Counted from the first letter of the stretch, positions 1 through 7,765 are shown. The stretch: DNA of 14,590 nt from Anaerolineales bacterium UBA6128 (GCA_002423325.1 DIVQ01000101.1:1-14590), one strand, 5' to 3'. Translations and numbers: made by a program. The notes: generated by a model not told the origin, from the letters alone.

Positions 1-636
1 GTGCTGTTCGTGAGCCACAACATGGGGGCGATGCAGAACCTTACAACGCGGGCGTTCTGTCTTCGGGATGGTGAAGTAGCCATCGAGGGACAGACCGGGA
101 CGGTTGTGGAAAGGTACTTGCACGATTCGGACGCTCTGGGTGCCGGAGCGGTTGCGACCATTGAGTACTATAGGCGCGAGGTACTGCCGGACAGTCCAGT
201 GAAGACCGTAAGCATCGGTGTTGCTCCCGCCCAGATCGTCGATGGGGTAGCTGTCGTCCCGATGAGTGGATCACTGCGTATACACTTCAAGGTGCGTGCT
301 CTCTGTGCCGTCAAGGGAGCGAGCGTCACGATAGTCCTGCGCAATTCCCGAGACGTGCGGGTGGCGCTGCTCTTCTCATGGGACTACGGTTTCGACTTGT
401 CTGTCTCGCAGGGAGATCACAACCTGCATGTCACAGTCGAGGACCTATCTCTCCCTCCGGGTGACTATTCGGTTGACATCGGCATCAACCAGACTACACA
501 AACTCGGGCTTACGATCTTGTCTCGAGATTCCCTCTGTTTCGCGTGTCGGCAGCTGACGCAGTCCAGCACTGGCCCGACCGGAGTTGGGGAGCTGTGCAT
601 ATTTCACGGGCCCGCTGGCAAATGGATGATGAGTAG
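1..636 (+). CDS. wzt: ABC polysaccharide exporter ATP-binding protein, 3' part (Wzt-type)
   Basis: This is the C-terminal 211 residues of an ATPase whose start lies before the window, so the GTG at base 1 is an internal valine. The opening residues VLFVSHNM are the beta strand and H-loop histidine that end an ABC nucleotide-binding domain; Walker A, signature and Walker B motifs are missing only because of the window edge. From about residue 65 to 205 comes a beta-rich domain ending in LPPGDYSVDIGIN, a pattern typical of the Wzt C-terminal carbohydrate-binding domain. In characterised systems Wzt pairs with the permease Wzm to export undecaprenyl-linked O-polysaccharide, and this domain recognises the glycan. 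The permease would be expected just upstream, outside the window. The stop TAG directly abuts the next ATG. Family assignment is firm; the name wzt is by analogy, since the substrate is unknown. Confidence 0.85.
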   Translation: MLFVSHNMGAMQNLTTRAFCLRDGEVAIEGQTGTVVERYLHDSDALGAGAVATIEYYRREVLPDSPVKTVSIGVAPAQIVDGVAVVPMSGSLRIHFKVRALCAVKGASVTIVLRNSRDVRVALLFSWDYGFDLSVSQGDHNLHVTVEDLSLPPGDYSVDIGINQTTQTRAYDLVSRFPLFRVSAADAVQHWPDRSWGAVHISRARWQMDDE

Positions 637-1374
637 ATGAGTGACCCCAACGGGCAGGATGCTTTTCTGAAACCCGTCCTGTCTTTGAGCACCCTGGACA
701 GGTGGTACACGCGGCGTTCTCTTCTCAAGGCGGTTACGCTCCAACTGCATGCTTTCCGCGGCGTGTTCCTTGACGTTGGCTGCGGTAACATGCCATACCG
801 TTCGCTTGTCCTGCAGGACCCATCTAGAGTACGGGCCTACATTGGCCTCGACATCCCGGGTGCGACCTACCGCTCCCCAGACTTGTACTGGGATGGCATC
901 TCCATGCCGATTCGAGATGAGGCGATCGATTCGGCCATGGCCACGGAGGTGCTTGAGCACTGCCCGCGACCGGGCTCGCTCTTGAAGGAAGCGTACAGAG
1001 TCCTCAAGCCCGAGGGGATCCTTTTCCTCACTGTGCCTTTCATCTGGCCGCTTCACGACGTGCCGTCTGACCAGTTCCGCTACACTCCGTTCTCCCTGCA
1101 TCGACTACTAGGCGACGTGGGGTTCTGCGATGTGCGCGTTTCTGCCCTGGGTGGCTGGGATGCCAGCCTTGCCCAGATGATTGGCCTCTGGGCCCGGCGC
1201 AGACCGATGGGAGAGCTCAGGCGTCTGGTTATTTCGGCCTGCGCTATCCCAGTCGTCAAGTACCTGGTAAGGAAGGACGTGACCCCCACCACGTTCCCAG
1301 AAGGCACCATGGTGACCGGCCTTGTGGCTACCGCCCGGAAACCCACCAACTCGGTCTGGTGCTGCGCCCAATGA
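637..1374 (+). CDS. Class I SAM-dependent methyltransferase
   Basis: The 245-residue protein has a Rossmann-type methyltransferase core. Motif I, LDVGCG, is at residues 45-50. An acidic residue ends beta 2 (IGLD, 69-72). The motif TEVLEH (103-108) and the strand after VLKPEGILFLTVPF (122-135) are typical of the Methyltransf_11/Methyltransf_23 group seen in polysaccharide clusters. Residues 143-162 (around PSDQFRYTPFSL) match the lid region of this group. The ATG follows the upstream TAG with no gap, so translation is probably coupled to the exporter ATPase. The likely role is O- or C-methylation of a nucleotide sugar or of the growing glycan; the acceptor cannot be read from sequence. Its position beside a Wzt-type gene allows a chain-capping role, as for WbdD in E. 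coli O8/O9a, but that is inference. Confidence 0.9.
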   Translation: MSDPNGQDAFLKPVLSLSTLDRWYTRRSLLKAVTLQLHAFRGVFLDVGCGNMPYRSLVLQDPSRVRAYIGLDIPGATYRSPDLYWDGISMPIRDEAIDSAMATEVLEHCPRPGSLLKEAYRVLKPEGILFLTVPFIWPLHDVPSDQFRYTPFSLHRLLGDVGFCDVRVSALGGWDASLAQMIGLWARRRPMGELRRLVISACAIPVVKYLVRKDVTPTTFPEGTMVTGLVATARKPTNSVWCCAQ

Positions 1375-2513
1375 TATGCATAGTAACGCCCAGCGCCGAC
1401 GCCTACTCCGAGACGTTCATCCGCGCCCACATCGAGCGCCTGCCTGCCAAGGTGCACGTCCTGTCCGGTGGGCACCTCCCTACCCATGCCGATGGACAGG
1501 CTCTGCTCTCTAACTATTCGCTCGCGCAGCGCATACAGTTCAGGCTGATGCAGCGCCGTCGTGGCCTCCCGTGGAACCAGGAGGCGAAACAGGGCGCCGC
1601 CATCGAAGGGTTTCTGCGCCGGCATCGCATCCGGGCGGTCTTGGCCGAGTTCGGACCCACTGGCGTAGCCATCATGGGCGTCTGCCACCAAAACGCAATC
1701 CCTTTGGTCGTGCATTTCCACGGCTACGATGCCTATCAGCAGGCGACACTCGAGCACGAAGGGCGCTTCTACCCCGAACTTTTCCAGAAGGCAGCGGCAA
1801 TCATCGCCGTATCACACGACATGGAAAGGCAGCTCCTTGCCCTGGGGGCTCCCCGAGCGACCTTGCACTACAATCCCTGTGGCATAGACGTCTCCATGTT
1901 CCAGGGCGCACAGCCGGGCGAGGTAGGCCCCGTCTTTGTGGCAGTGGGCCGATTTGTGGACAAGAAAGCTCCCCAGCTGACTCTTCTGGCCTTCAGACGG
2001 GTATTGCAGGACGTACCTGCCGCGAGGCTTACGATGATCGGCGATGGCGTTCTGTGGGAAGCATGCAAGCAGCTATCGCGGGCCCTGGGAGTTGCGCACG
2101 CTGTTGACTTCGCGGGAGCGCGCACTCACGCGCAGGTGGCAGCTACTATGCTCACCGCAAGGGCCTTCGTGCAGCACTCGCTGCGCACGAGCTACGGGGA
2201 TTCGGAGGGGACCCCCGTGGTCGTGCTGGAGGCAGGGGCTTCGGGGCTACCGGTAGTATCGACTCGTCATGCGGGTATTCCTGACGTAGTGCTGGATGGC
2301 GAGACGGGCTTTCTAGTCGAGGAGGGCGACGTAGACGGAATGGCTCAGGCGATGATCCGGTTAGCCCAGGATCCCCAGTTGGCGGCCAAGATGGGGCAGG
2401 CCGGCCGTAAGCGAGTCGAAGAGCACTTCTCCATGGATCGAAGCATCGCCAACTTGTGGAGGATCATTGAGTCTGTGATCGAGGGAGACCGGAAGACTAA
2501 TGCCCACAGTTAG
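1371..2513 (+). CDS. Glycosyltransferase family 4 (GT-B fold)
   Basis: The 380-residue retaining glycosyltransferase transfers a sugar from an activated donor at the cytoplasmic side. The N-terminal Rossmann domain begins at MICIVTPS and contains HFHGYD (115-120), resembling the WcaL/exopolysaccharide GT4 subgroup. The C-terminal donor domain starts near residue 187 with VGRFVDKKAP (192-201) and carries the family's E-x7-E pair (E279 and E287) within SEGTPVVVLEAG. NPCGID (168-173) is the usual interdomain motif. Length is normal for GT4. The chosen start is ATG 1371, which overlaps the previous stop in the coupling arrangement ATGA and begins directly at beta 1. An in-frame GTG at 1359 would add four residues and cannot be excluded; neither has a strong Shine-Dalgarno. 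Donor and acceptor are unknown. Confidence 0.9.
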   Translation: MICIVTPSADAYSETFIRAHIERLPAKVHVLSGGHLPTHADGQALLSNYSLAQRIQFRLMQRRRGLPWNQEAKQGAAIEGFLRRHRIRAVLAEFGPTGVAIMGVCHQNAIPLVVHFHGYDAYQQATLEHEGRFYPELFQKAAAIIAVSHDMERQLLALGAPRATLHYNPCGIDVSMFQGAQPGEVGPVFVAVGRFVDKKAPQLTLLAFRRVLQDVPAARLTMIGDGVLWEACKQLSRALGVAHAVDFAGARTHAQVAATMLTARAFVQHSLRTSYGDSEGTPVVVLEAGASGLPVVSTRHAGIPDVVLDGETGFLVEEGDVDGMAQAMIRLAQDPQLAAKMGQAGRKRVEEHFSMDRSIANLWRIIESVIEGDRKTNAHS

Positions 2514-3702
2514 CGTCATCATCCCCACCTACAACCGCAAGGCCTACGTGCAGGAGGCCATCGACAGCGTCCTGGCGCAGACCTACAGCGACTATGAGAT
2601 CATCGTCGTCGACGACGGCTCCACCGACGGCACCGGCGAGGCGCTACGGGCGCGCTACGGCGACCGCATTCGATATGTTTGGCAGGAGAACGGGGGCGGA
2701 CCCTCAGCACGCAACCGCGGGGTGGAGGATAGCCGCTCGAGTTGGCTCTTGTTCTTGGATGACGATGACATGCTTGCGCCCACGGCGCTGACGACACTCT
2801 GCAAGACGGCGAGCGGACGTCCTGATCTCGGCTTGGTGAGTGGACGGCACCAGTACGCGGACCATGACGGACACCCGCTCATGGCAGCAAGCCTGCAGCC
2901 GTCTGCGCAGACCCTGGATCTCGCCACGCTTGTACTCGGGTGTCCGATGATACCGAGCGGGACGCTGATCAGGAGTGACTGGTTCGCAGAGGTAGGCGGC
3001 TTCGACCGGAGCCAGGACGCCGCCCAGGACTGGGACCTCTGGCTTCAGTTGTCTGCCAGCGGGTGCCCAATGCTACTGCTTCCCGACACCGTGTGCACGT
3101 ACCGTCTGCATTCCTCGGCCATGACTGCGAATCTCGAGCGACAACTGCGAGGGCACCTGCGCGCACTAAGCAAGGTGTTGGCTCGAAGCGACCTGCCCGC
3201 CGACCTGAGAGCCCGAAGGAGCGCAGCCTACGCCCAGGTGTACGCAGTCGCAGCCGAACGTCACTACGGAGCTGGACAGACTGCTGAGGCTAAGCTATAC
3301 GCCTCGCGCGCTGCAGCTGCAGCGCCGGAACTAGTCGGGTCTGGCGAGTTGCTTGAGGGGATGCTGGCTGCAGGGCAGTTCCCACAAGTCACGCGCGACC
3401 CGGTCACCTACAGGCGGGATCTGCTTAGAAACTTGCCTGTGGAGCTTTCTCGGCGGGGTATGATCCGACGAGCCCTGGCCCGCCGGGCAGCTGCGCAGCT
3501 ATTCTGCGAGTATGACAGTGAGCGGAGGCCCCGGCGCATGCGGCGACTTCTCTGGGTCATGGCGCTGAAGGACCGGTCGTGGTTTGTCAATAGGGGAGTC
3601 CGATCGATTGCGGTCCACGCGTTCCTGGGAAGACGAGTCGCACAACGTGCACGGTCTCTCGTCAGGCGACTGCCGCATAGGGAGCTTGAATGCCCAGAGT
3701 AA
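2500..3702 (+). CDS. Glycosyltransferase family 2 with TPR-like C-terminal half
   Basis: This 400-residue protein opens with a canonical GT-A domain: VSVIIPTYN (4-12), VVDDGSTDG (36-44), the metal-binding acidic run FLDDDD (85-90), and the acceptor-site acidic motif QDWDLWLQL (176-184). It should be an inverting transferase using a nucleotide sugar and a divalent metal. Beyond about residue 210 no catalytic motif is seen. Residues 235-275 look like TPR helices (YAQVYAVAAERHYGAGQTAE region, with Ala/Leu spacing), possibly for protein contacts. It overlaps the upstream gene by 14 bases and the next by 13. The first 56 codons have an almost pure G/C third position and then change abruptly, suggesting a chimeric gene. 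It is a close paralogue of the next gene. Substrates are unknown. Confidence 0.92.
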   Translation: MPTVSVIIPTYNRKAYVQEAIDSVLAQTYSDYEIIVVDDGSTDGTGEALRARYGDRIRYVWQENGGGPSARNRGVEDSRSSWLLFLDDDDMLAPTALTTLCKTASGRPDLGLVSGRHQYADHDGHPLMAASLQPSAQTLDLATLVLGCPMIPSGTLIRSDWFAEVGGFDRSQDAAQDWDLWLQLSASGCPMLLLPDTVCTYRLHSSAMTANLERQLRGHLRALSKVLARSDLPADLRARRSAAYAQVYAVAAERHYGAGQTAEAKLYASRAAAAAPELVGSGELLEGMLAAGQFPQVTRDPVTYRRDLLRNLPVELSRRGMIRRALARRAAAQLFCEYDSERRPRRMRRLLWVMALKDRSWFVNRGVRSIAVHAFLGRRVAQRARSLVRRLPHRELECPE

Positions 3703-4928
3703 GCGTCATCATACCCACCTACAACCGGGCACAGTTCGTCAAGCTGGCGATTGACAGCGTGCTTGCGCAGACCTATGCTGACTATGAGGTCATCGTCGTC
3801 GATGATGGGTCGACGGATGGTACGGAAGCTGTCCTCCAAGGGACATACGGCACTCGGATAGCCTACGAACGGCAGGACAACCAAGGCGCAGCCGCCGCAC
3901 GAAACCGTGGGATCGCCTTGTCGACGGGCGAGTTTGTAGCGTTCCTGGACTCAGATGATATCTGGCTGCCCGGGAAACTGGAGCGGCAGCTTGCGCTTCA
4001 TACGGCCGACTCCCAGACGGTGTTGTCGTTCACGCAGGCGTGGCGCATCGACGCGCACGGCTACAGGGACCTAGAGGAGCCCATCGGTTCGAGCGTAACG
4101 CACGATTCCCTCTCACTTGAGAGGCTCTGCTTGGACAACTGCATAGCATCGCCGACCCTGGTCGTAGTCTCTCGGTCCGCTCTGGAGACTGCTGGGGGTT
4201 TCGATACGAGCATTCGTCACTGCGAAGACTGGGATCTGTGGTTGCGCCTGCAGTCGAAGGGCCTCACGGCGATTGTGGCCGAGCCGCTGGCACTCATCCG
4301 CCGGCATAGGGGGGGCTTGTGCCACTACCCGTCTCGCGAAGAGAATGCTAGTCGGCGCGAGAACCTGCTGGCCACCTTAAGAAAGCTCTTTGCGCATTGG
4401 CCCGAGGCCCCCCCTGAACTCCGCGACCGGGCCTTTGCGTGGGTGTACGCCTACTCGGCGATCCAGGAAATGGCCGTCGGGAATGAGCTTGACTGCCGCA
4501 ACTGTCTGGAACGCGTCGTAGATTCTGATCCCTCACTTCTTGCGGATAGCCAGCGCTTCGGCGCCGCCATTGTCAGCGTGTGTGCCCTCATGTACGATCG
4601 GAACGACACGGATCGGCTATCGCCTAGCCTTCTGCTCGTCAGGCGCATGCTCGGCGCCGTGGCAGGCACGGGCTGTCCCAGTCGCACGTTTGAGCGCCTG
4701 ACTCGTGCCAGGGCGTACGAGGCTTTGGGCTACACTGCGATGAGGTCAAGCGATCCGGGCGTGGCGCGCGAGTGCTTCGTCCGCGCACTAGCTCTGGAGC
4801 CTGCCCTGGTACGGAACAGGGGGATGATGTCGCTGCTTTTTGAGGCTACCTTAGGCAAGCGGGCTTCTGCCTGGCGCAAGGGTCTGTGGCGCCGTCTGCG
4901 TGCGCTGCGGCCGGCGCAGGGGGATTGA
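3690..4928 (+). CDS. Glycosyltransferase family 2 with TPR-like C-terminal half (tandem paralogue)
   Basis: The 412-residue protein has the same layout as its upstream neighbour. It shows VSVIIPTYN at 4-12, VVDDGSTDG at 36-44, the DxD-type FLDSDD at 85-90 and CEDWDLWLRL at 178-187, so the GT-A catalytic domain looks intact. The second half (about 240-390) is helical and TPR-like: the stretch around 337-372 (LTRARAYEALGYTAM, then a basic or acidic turn, then CFVRALALEP) has the classic TPR spacing of small and aromatic residues. The start ATG 3690 lies inside the previous reading frame and is preceded by GGGAGC, a plausible ribosome site. Nucleotide identity to the upstream paralogue is high over roughly the first 140 bases and then falls. 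It probably adds a different sugar, or the same sugar in a different linkage. Confidence 0.92.
   Translation: MPRVSVIIPTYNRAQFVKLAIDSVLAQTYADYEVIVVDDGSTDGTEAVLQGTYGTRIAYERQDNQGAAAARNRGIALSTGEFVAFLDSDDIWLPGKLERQLALHTADSQTVLSFTQAWRIDAHGYRDLEEPIGSSVTHDSLSLERLCLDNCIASPTLVVVSRSALETAGGFDTSIRHCEDWDLWLRLQSKGLTAIVAEPLALIRRHRGGLCHYPSREENASRRENLLATLRKLFAHWPEAPPELRDRAFAWVYAYSAIQEMAVGNELDCRNCLERVVDSDPSLLADSQRFGAAIVSVCALMYDRNDTDRLSPSLLLVRRMLGAVAGTGCPSRTFERLTRARAYEALGYTAMRSSDPGVARECFVRALALEPALVRNRGMMSLLFEATLGKRASAWRKGLWRRLRALRPAQGD
4918..4924 (+). promoter_or_regulatory. Ribosome binding site deciding the start of the Asp-box protein
   Basis: AGGGGGA overlaps the last codons of the preceding GT2 gene and lies nine bases before GTG 4934. 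It is too close to the in-frame TTG at 4925 and lies downstream of the in-frame GTG at 4886. It therefore favours 4934 as the real start. Confidence 0.5.
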
Positions 4929-4933
4929 CGAAC

Positions 4934-6418
4934 GTGCGAGTTCCAGACTGGGTCTTCGCGCTACGGCGCCTTCCGGGGCTGCTTTCCCTGATCGCACGCC
5001 TGCTCGTGCTCCTCGTGCTCGTGGCGCCGCTCGTCTGCGCCGCGCCCGCGAGTGCGGACGGCGGCGTCACGTGGGACGCGCCAGTCCTATTGTCCGAATC
5101 GGGTGCGATGGTGCAGGACTCGACCATCACGGCTGACTTGGCAGGCGGGGTCCACGTATTCTGGACCCACATGGCGCGCTCATCGGAGCCCGCCAGCCTG
5201 CTCTTCTACAGCTTTTTGTTGCCGGGGCGAACATGGTCTGTGCCTACTGACCTGTTCGCCGGCGCAGACTACGACACGCACGCCAATCCGTCGGCCGTCT
5301 GCGATGGGAGCAACCGGCTTCACCTGATCTGGACTACGACTCAGGCCTTGTACTACAGCTCCGCCCTGGCGATCGGCGAACAGGATCCCAGGCTGTGGCA
5401 GAAGCCAGTTGCCGTAGTGTGGGCAGACGCTCTGGCCTCGGCCGATCTCGTCGTGGCACCGGATGGCATGATCCATGTCGTCTACTCGCGTGCGCGAGAG
5501 GACACCGGTGTCATGTACGTACAGTCGAGCGACCACGGGCAGAACTGGTCGACTCCACTGCCGCTGTCCACTCCTCTGCCGAACGATAGGCTGGCGGCCG
5601 ATGCTGTAACGATCGCCATCGACAGTGAGGAGACACTGCACGTCGCCTGGCACGAAAGCCATGCGCCGGACTTTCTGGCCCGCCAGATTCTGTATGCCCG
5701 CTCTACCGATGGCGGCCGTACGTGGCCGGCGCCTCAACCACTGTCGCCACTGGCCGAGTCGGGCGTCTGGAATGCCTTGCCCAACCTTGTCATCGATGGA
5801 GAAGATGCGCTGCGCCTAATCTGGGCCTGTGGGAACCCGGTCGCGCGCTGCTATCGCTGCTCTCTGGATCATGGCGTCACTTGGTCCAGCGAGGTCACGC
5901 CGCTCTTCGCGACCTTGATCGGCTCGTCAGGACGAGACGCGGTGGCGGTAGACTCGCACGGGGACATCTATTGGGCCGGTTCCCTGCGCTACCCCCAGGC
6001 TTTCTACTCTGCAGTGTTGAGTGATATGCCCACGCGCGCGCGTCCTCAGGTCGTCGTCTCAGAGATGGAGCTCGCCGGACTCGCGTGGGCCCACTTCCCG
6101 AGCATGGTGGCCAGCGGGGGCAACCAGCTGCACCTTGTGCTCGTCGAGTCCGATGGTGGGCCCCTATGGTACCTGCATGGGCAGACGGAAAGCGCTCCCC
6201 TGGAACCGCCCGGGCAGGGGACCGACGCAGACGCCACGGTCCAGCCCACGCTGACGACTACGGCCACACCTACGCCCGTGCCCACACCCGTGCCAGGTCC
6301 TGTGATTGGCGCCGCATCGGAGACACCTGGCGTCCTCAGACCGTTGACAATCGGGCTGGGGTCGGCAGCGTTTTTCGTGGCTGTAGGAGTGGTTCTGGGA
6401 TCACGAAGACGCCGCTAG
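4934..6418 (+). CDS. Secreted, membrane-anchored Asp-box (BNR/sialidase-fold) beta-propeller protein
   Basis: From GTG 4934 the protein has 494 residues. It opens with a signal peptide: an Arg-containing n-region, a long Leu/Val core (about residues 16-34) and a cleavage-like site after APASA. Three clear Asp-boxes (S/T-x-D-x-G-x-x-W) are SSDHGQNW (bases 5525-5548), STDGGRTW (5702-5725) and, with L before D, SLDHGVTW (5861-5884). A possible fourth, SADGGVTW (5051-5074), straddles the signal cleavage site. Similar spacing suggests a six-bladed propeller. A Thr/Pro linker precedes a C-terminal membrane helix (GLGSAAFFVAVGVVLG) ending in RRRR, giving a type I topology facing outward. No sialidase FRIP-type motif was seen, so catalysis is doubtful; glycan binding is equally possible. 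Alternative starts are GTG 4886 and TTG 4925. It is unusual inside a run of cytoplasmic glycosyltransferases. Confidence 0.82.
   Translation: MRVPDWVFALRRLPGLLSLIARLLVLLVLVAPLVCAAPASADGGVTWDAPVLLSESGAMVQDSTITADLAGGVHVFWTHMARSSEPASLLFYSFLLPGRTWSVPTDLFAGADYDTHANPSAVCDGSNRLHLIWTTTQALYYSSALAIGEQDPRLWQKPVAVVWADALASADLVVAPDGMIHVVYSRAREDTGVMYVQSSDHGQNWSTPLPLSTPLPNDRLAADAVTIAIDSEETLHVAWHESHAPDFLARQILYARSTDGGRTWPAPQPLSPLAESGVWNALPNLVIDGEDALRLIWACGNPVARCYRCSLDHGVTWSSEVTPLFATLIGSSGRDAVAVDSHGDIYWAGSLRYPQAFYSAVLSDMPTRARPQVVVSEMELAGLAWAHFPSMVASGGNQLHLVLVESDGGPLWYLHGQTESAPLEPPGQGTDADATVQPTLTTTATPTPVPTPVPGPVIGAASETPGVLRPLTIGLGSAAFFVAVGVVLGSRRRR
6238..6300 (+). repeat. Thr/Pro-rich linker coding sequence
   Basis: A low-complexity stretch encodes a linker of the type TATPTPVPTPVPGP between the propeller and the C-terminal membrane helix. 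Short imperfect copies of CCCGTGCCCACA are visible. Such linkers are common in surface proteins of Chloroflexota and other bacteria and act as wall or periplasm spacers. Confidence 0.6.
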
Positions 6419-6536
6419 TGATGGCGTTACGGCCCGATGCTTCGCGTATCAGCACCGCGCCTGGGAAACACACGCTTCGAGGGGCAAGGCACCGGATGAC
6501 TGGCCGATCCAATCACGACGACCCTGAGGACTGCAG
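6419..6536. other. Largest intergenic gap in the window (118 bases)
   Basis: This gap separates the Asp-box protein from the next GT4 gene and is the only place in the window where an internal promoter would fit comfortably. I found no recognisable -35/-10 pair, no T-tract terminator and no strong hairpin. The only signal is GAGGA at 6526-6530, six bases before ATG 6537, a good ribosome binding site. The reading frames crossing it look non-coding. Confidence 0.5.
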
Positions 6537-7763
6537 ATGACTCGCCTGATCCATGTAGTGGCTCAATACCGACCCGTGATCGGGGGCGCTCAGCACTACT
6601 GCGCGCTGCTTACAGAGGCGCTGGTAGAGCGCGGCCTTGATGCGCGGGTGCTCACCAGCCGGCTGAGCGACCGCGGGACGTGGCTCAACGACTTGCCCTC
6701 CGAGGAGGTCATTGACGCGGTGCGCGTCCGGAGATTCCAGGCACTCAAACGCGGTCGCGTAACCTGGCGCGTTTTTCACTGGTGCCGAAAACGCCACGCG
6801 AGCCACCCGAGGCTCTTGCTGGAGATGGGCCTCATGCTGGCCGAGGGTCCGGTGGCCCCTGAGCTCCCTCTGGCGTTGCTCGCCTCCCCTCGGGGCACGC
6901 TCGTTCACTTATTCGGGGTCTACAGCGCGCTGGTCGGCCAGGCGTTCGTAGCCGCTCGCTTGGCTCGACTGCCGATCGTCGTCACTCCGTTCATTCACAC
7001 GACGCCTCCCATCGGCCTCAACATGCTCTGGAAGCGTCGTGTCCTGAGGGGCGCTGACCACGTGATCGCCATGACCCCATCCGAAAAGACCTACCTCGAA
7101 TGCGAGCTCGGGCTAGCGCCGAGTCGGGTCTCCGTGGTGAGTCCCGGGCTGCGGCCGTCCGACTACCCTGTGTTGGACAAGCCGGAGTGCAGGCGTCGTC
7201 TTGGGCTGCCAGACCAGGCATTCGTTGTGCTCTTCATCGGGCGCAGAGAGCCACACAAGGGCCTTCAGACGCTGCTTGCCGCCTTCCGAGCGCTTCGGGA
7301 CTGTTGCAGCCGGACGTGTCGGCTGGTCCTGGTTGGACCCGTTGTAGCTAACTCCGGCGGGGCCTGCCTGCAAGACGAGGCGGACCCAGACGTCGTTGAC
7401 CTGGGTGCTGCCGACCACGCCACCAAATTGCAGGCTCTCAACGCGTGTGATTGCCTCGCCTTCCCTTCGACGTCCGAATCGTTCGGCATCGTTATCCTGG
7501 AGGCGTGGGCAGTGGCAAGACCGGTGGTGGTCACCCGCTTGCCGCCCATAGAGGACATCGTTGCCGATGGTGACGATGGCCTGCTGGTCGATGTCGGCTC
7601 GGTGCAGCAGTTAGCCGCAGCACTGAAGCGCCTGTGCGACGACCTGCCGACAGCAGCAACTATGGGCGAGCGCGGTCGCCTCAAGTTCCTCTCGTCATAT
7701 ACAACAGCCACGATGGCCGACTCAGTACTGAGCATCTACGACTCGCTCGCGAGGGTATCGTAA
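6537..7763 (+). CDS. Glycosyltransferase family 4 (GT-B fold)
   Basis: The 408-residue protein has the N-terminal acceptor domain signature VIGGAQHY (14-21), the glycine-rich loop typical of GT4. The donor domain begins near 229 with VLFIGRREPHKGLQTLL (231-247), where R236 and K241 are the usual phosphate-contacting basic residues. It ends with the E-x7-E pair at E314 and E322 (SESFGIVILEAW). Length and domain order are normal, so it looks functional. The start ATG 6537 has GAGGA six bases upstream. It ends only two bases before the next gene's GTG. It is less similar to the two following GT4 genes than they are to each other. Donor sugar and acceptor cannot be assigned from sequence. Confidence 0.9.
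   Translation: MTRLIHVVAQYRPVIGGAQHYCALLTEALVERGLDARVLTSRLSDRGTWLNDLPSEEVIDAVRVRRFQALKRGRVTWRVFHWCRKRHASHPRLLLEMGLMLAEGPVAPELPLALLASPRGTLVHLFGVYSALVGQAFVAARLARLPIVVTPFIHTTPPIGLNMLWKRRVLRGADHVIAMTPSEKTYLECELGLAPSRVSVVSPGLRPSDYPVLDKPECRRRLGLPDQAFVVLFIGRREPHKGLQTLLAAFRALRDCCSRTCRLVLVGPVVANSGGACLQDEADPDVVDLGAADHATKLQALNACDCLAFPSTSESFGIVILEAWAVARPVVVTRLPPIEDIVADGDDGLLVDVGSVQQLAAALKRLCDDLPTAATMGERGRLKFLSSYTTATMADSVLSIYDSLARVS
7751..7755 (+). promoter_or_regulatory. Ribosome binding site supporting GTG 7766
   Basis: GAGGG lies ten bases before GTG 7766, inside the last codons of the upstream gene. It supports this start over the longer in-frame extension back to 7634, which would overlap the upstream coding sequence by about 130 bases and add residues unlike a GT4 N-terminus. 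Confidence 0.55.
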
Positions 7764-7765
7764 CC

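Noticed and set aside
1080..1757. 225-codon open frame on the minus strand
   Set aside because: It is antisense to the methyltransferase and GT4 genes, which have clear motifs; its translation has no recognisable domain.
4886..4933. Longer start (GTG 4886) for the Asp-box protein
   Set aside because: It lies deep in the preceding gene, adds an Ala/Gly-rich stretch before the signal peptide and has a weak ribosome site. AGGGGGA fits GTG 4934 better, but the choice is not certain.
6344..6372. Possible promoter starting with TTGACA at 6344-6349
   Set aside because: The hexamer is inside the membrane-anchor coding region and no -10-like sequence occurs 16-18 bases downstream.
6405..6430. Possible hairpin terminator (ACGCC/GGCGT) after the Asp-box gene
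   Set aside because: The stem is only five base pairs with a nine-base loop and no following T-tract.
7634..7765. Longer start for paralogue A of the GT4 pair
   Set aside because: It would overlap the upstream gene by about 130 bases and add residues unlike any GT4 N-terminus; GTG 7766 starts at beta 1 and has GAGGG ten bases upstream.
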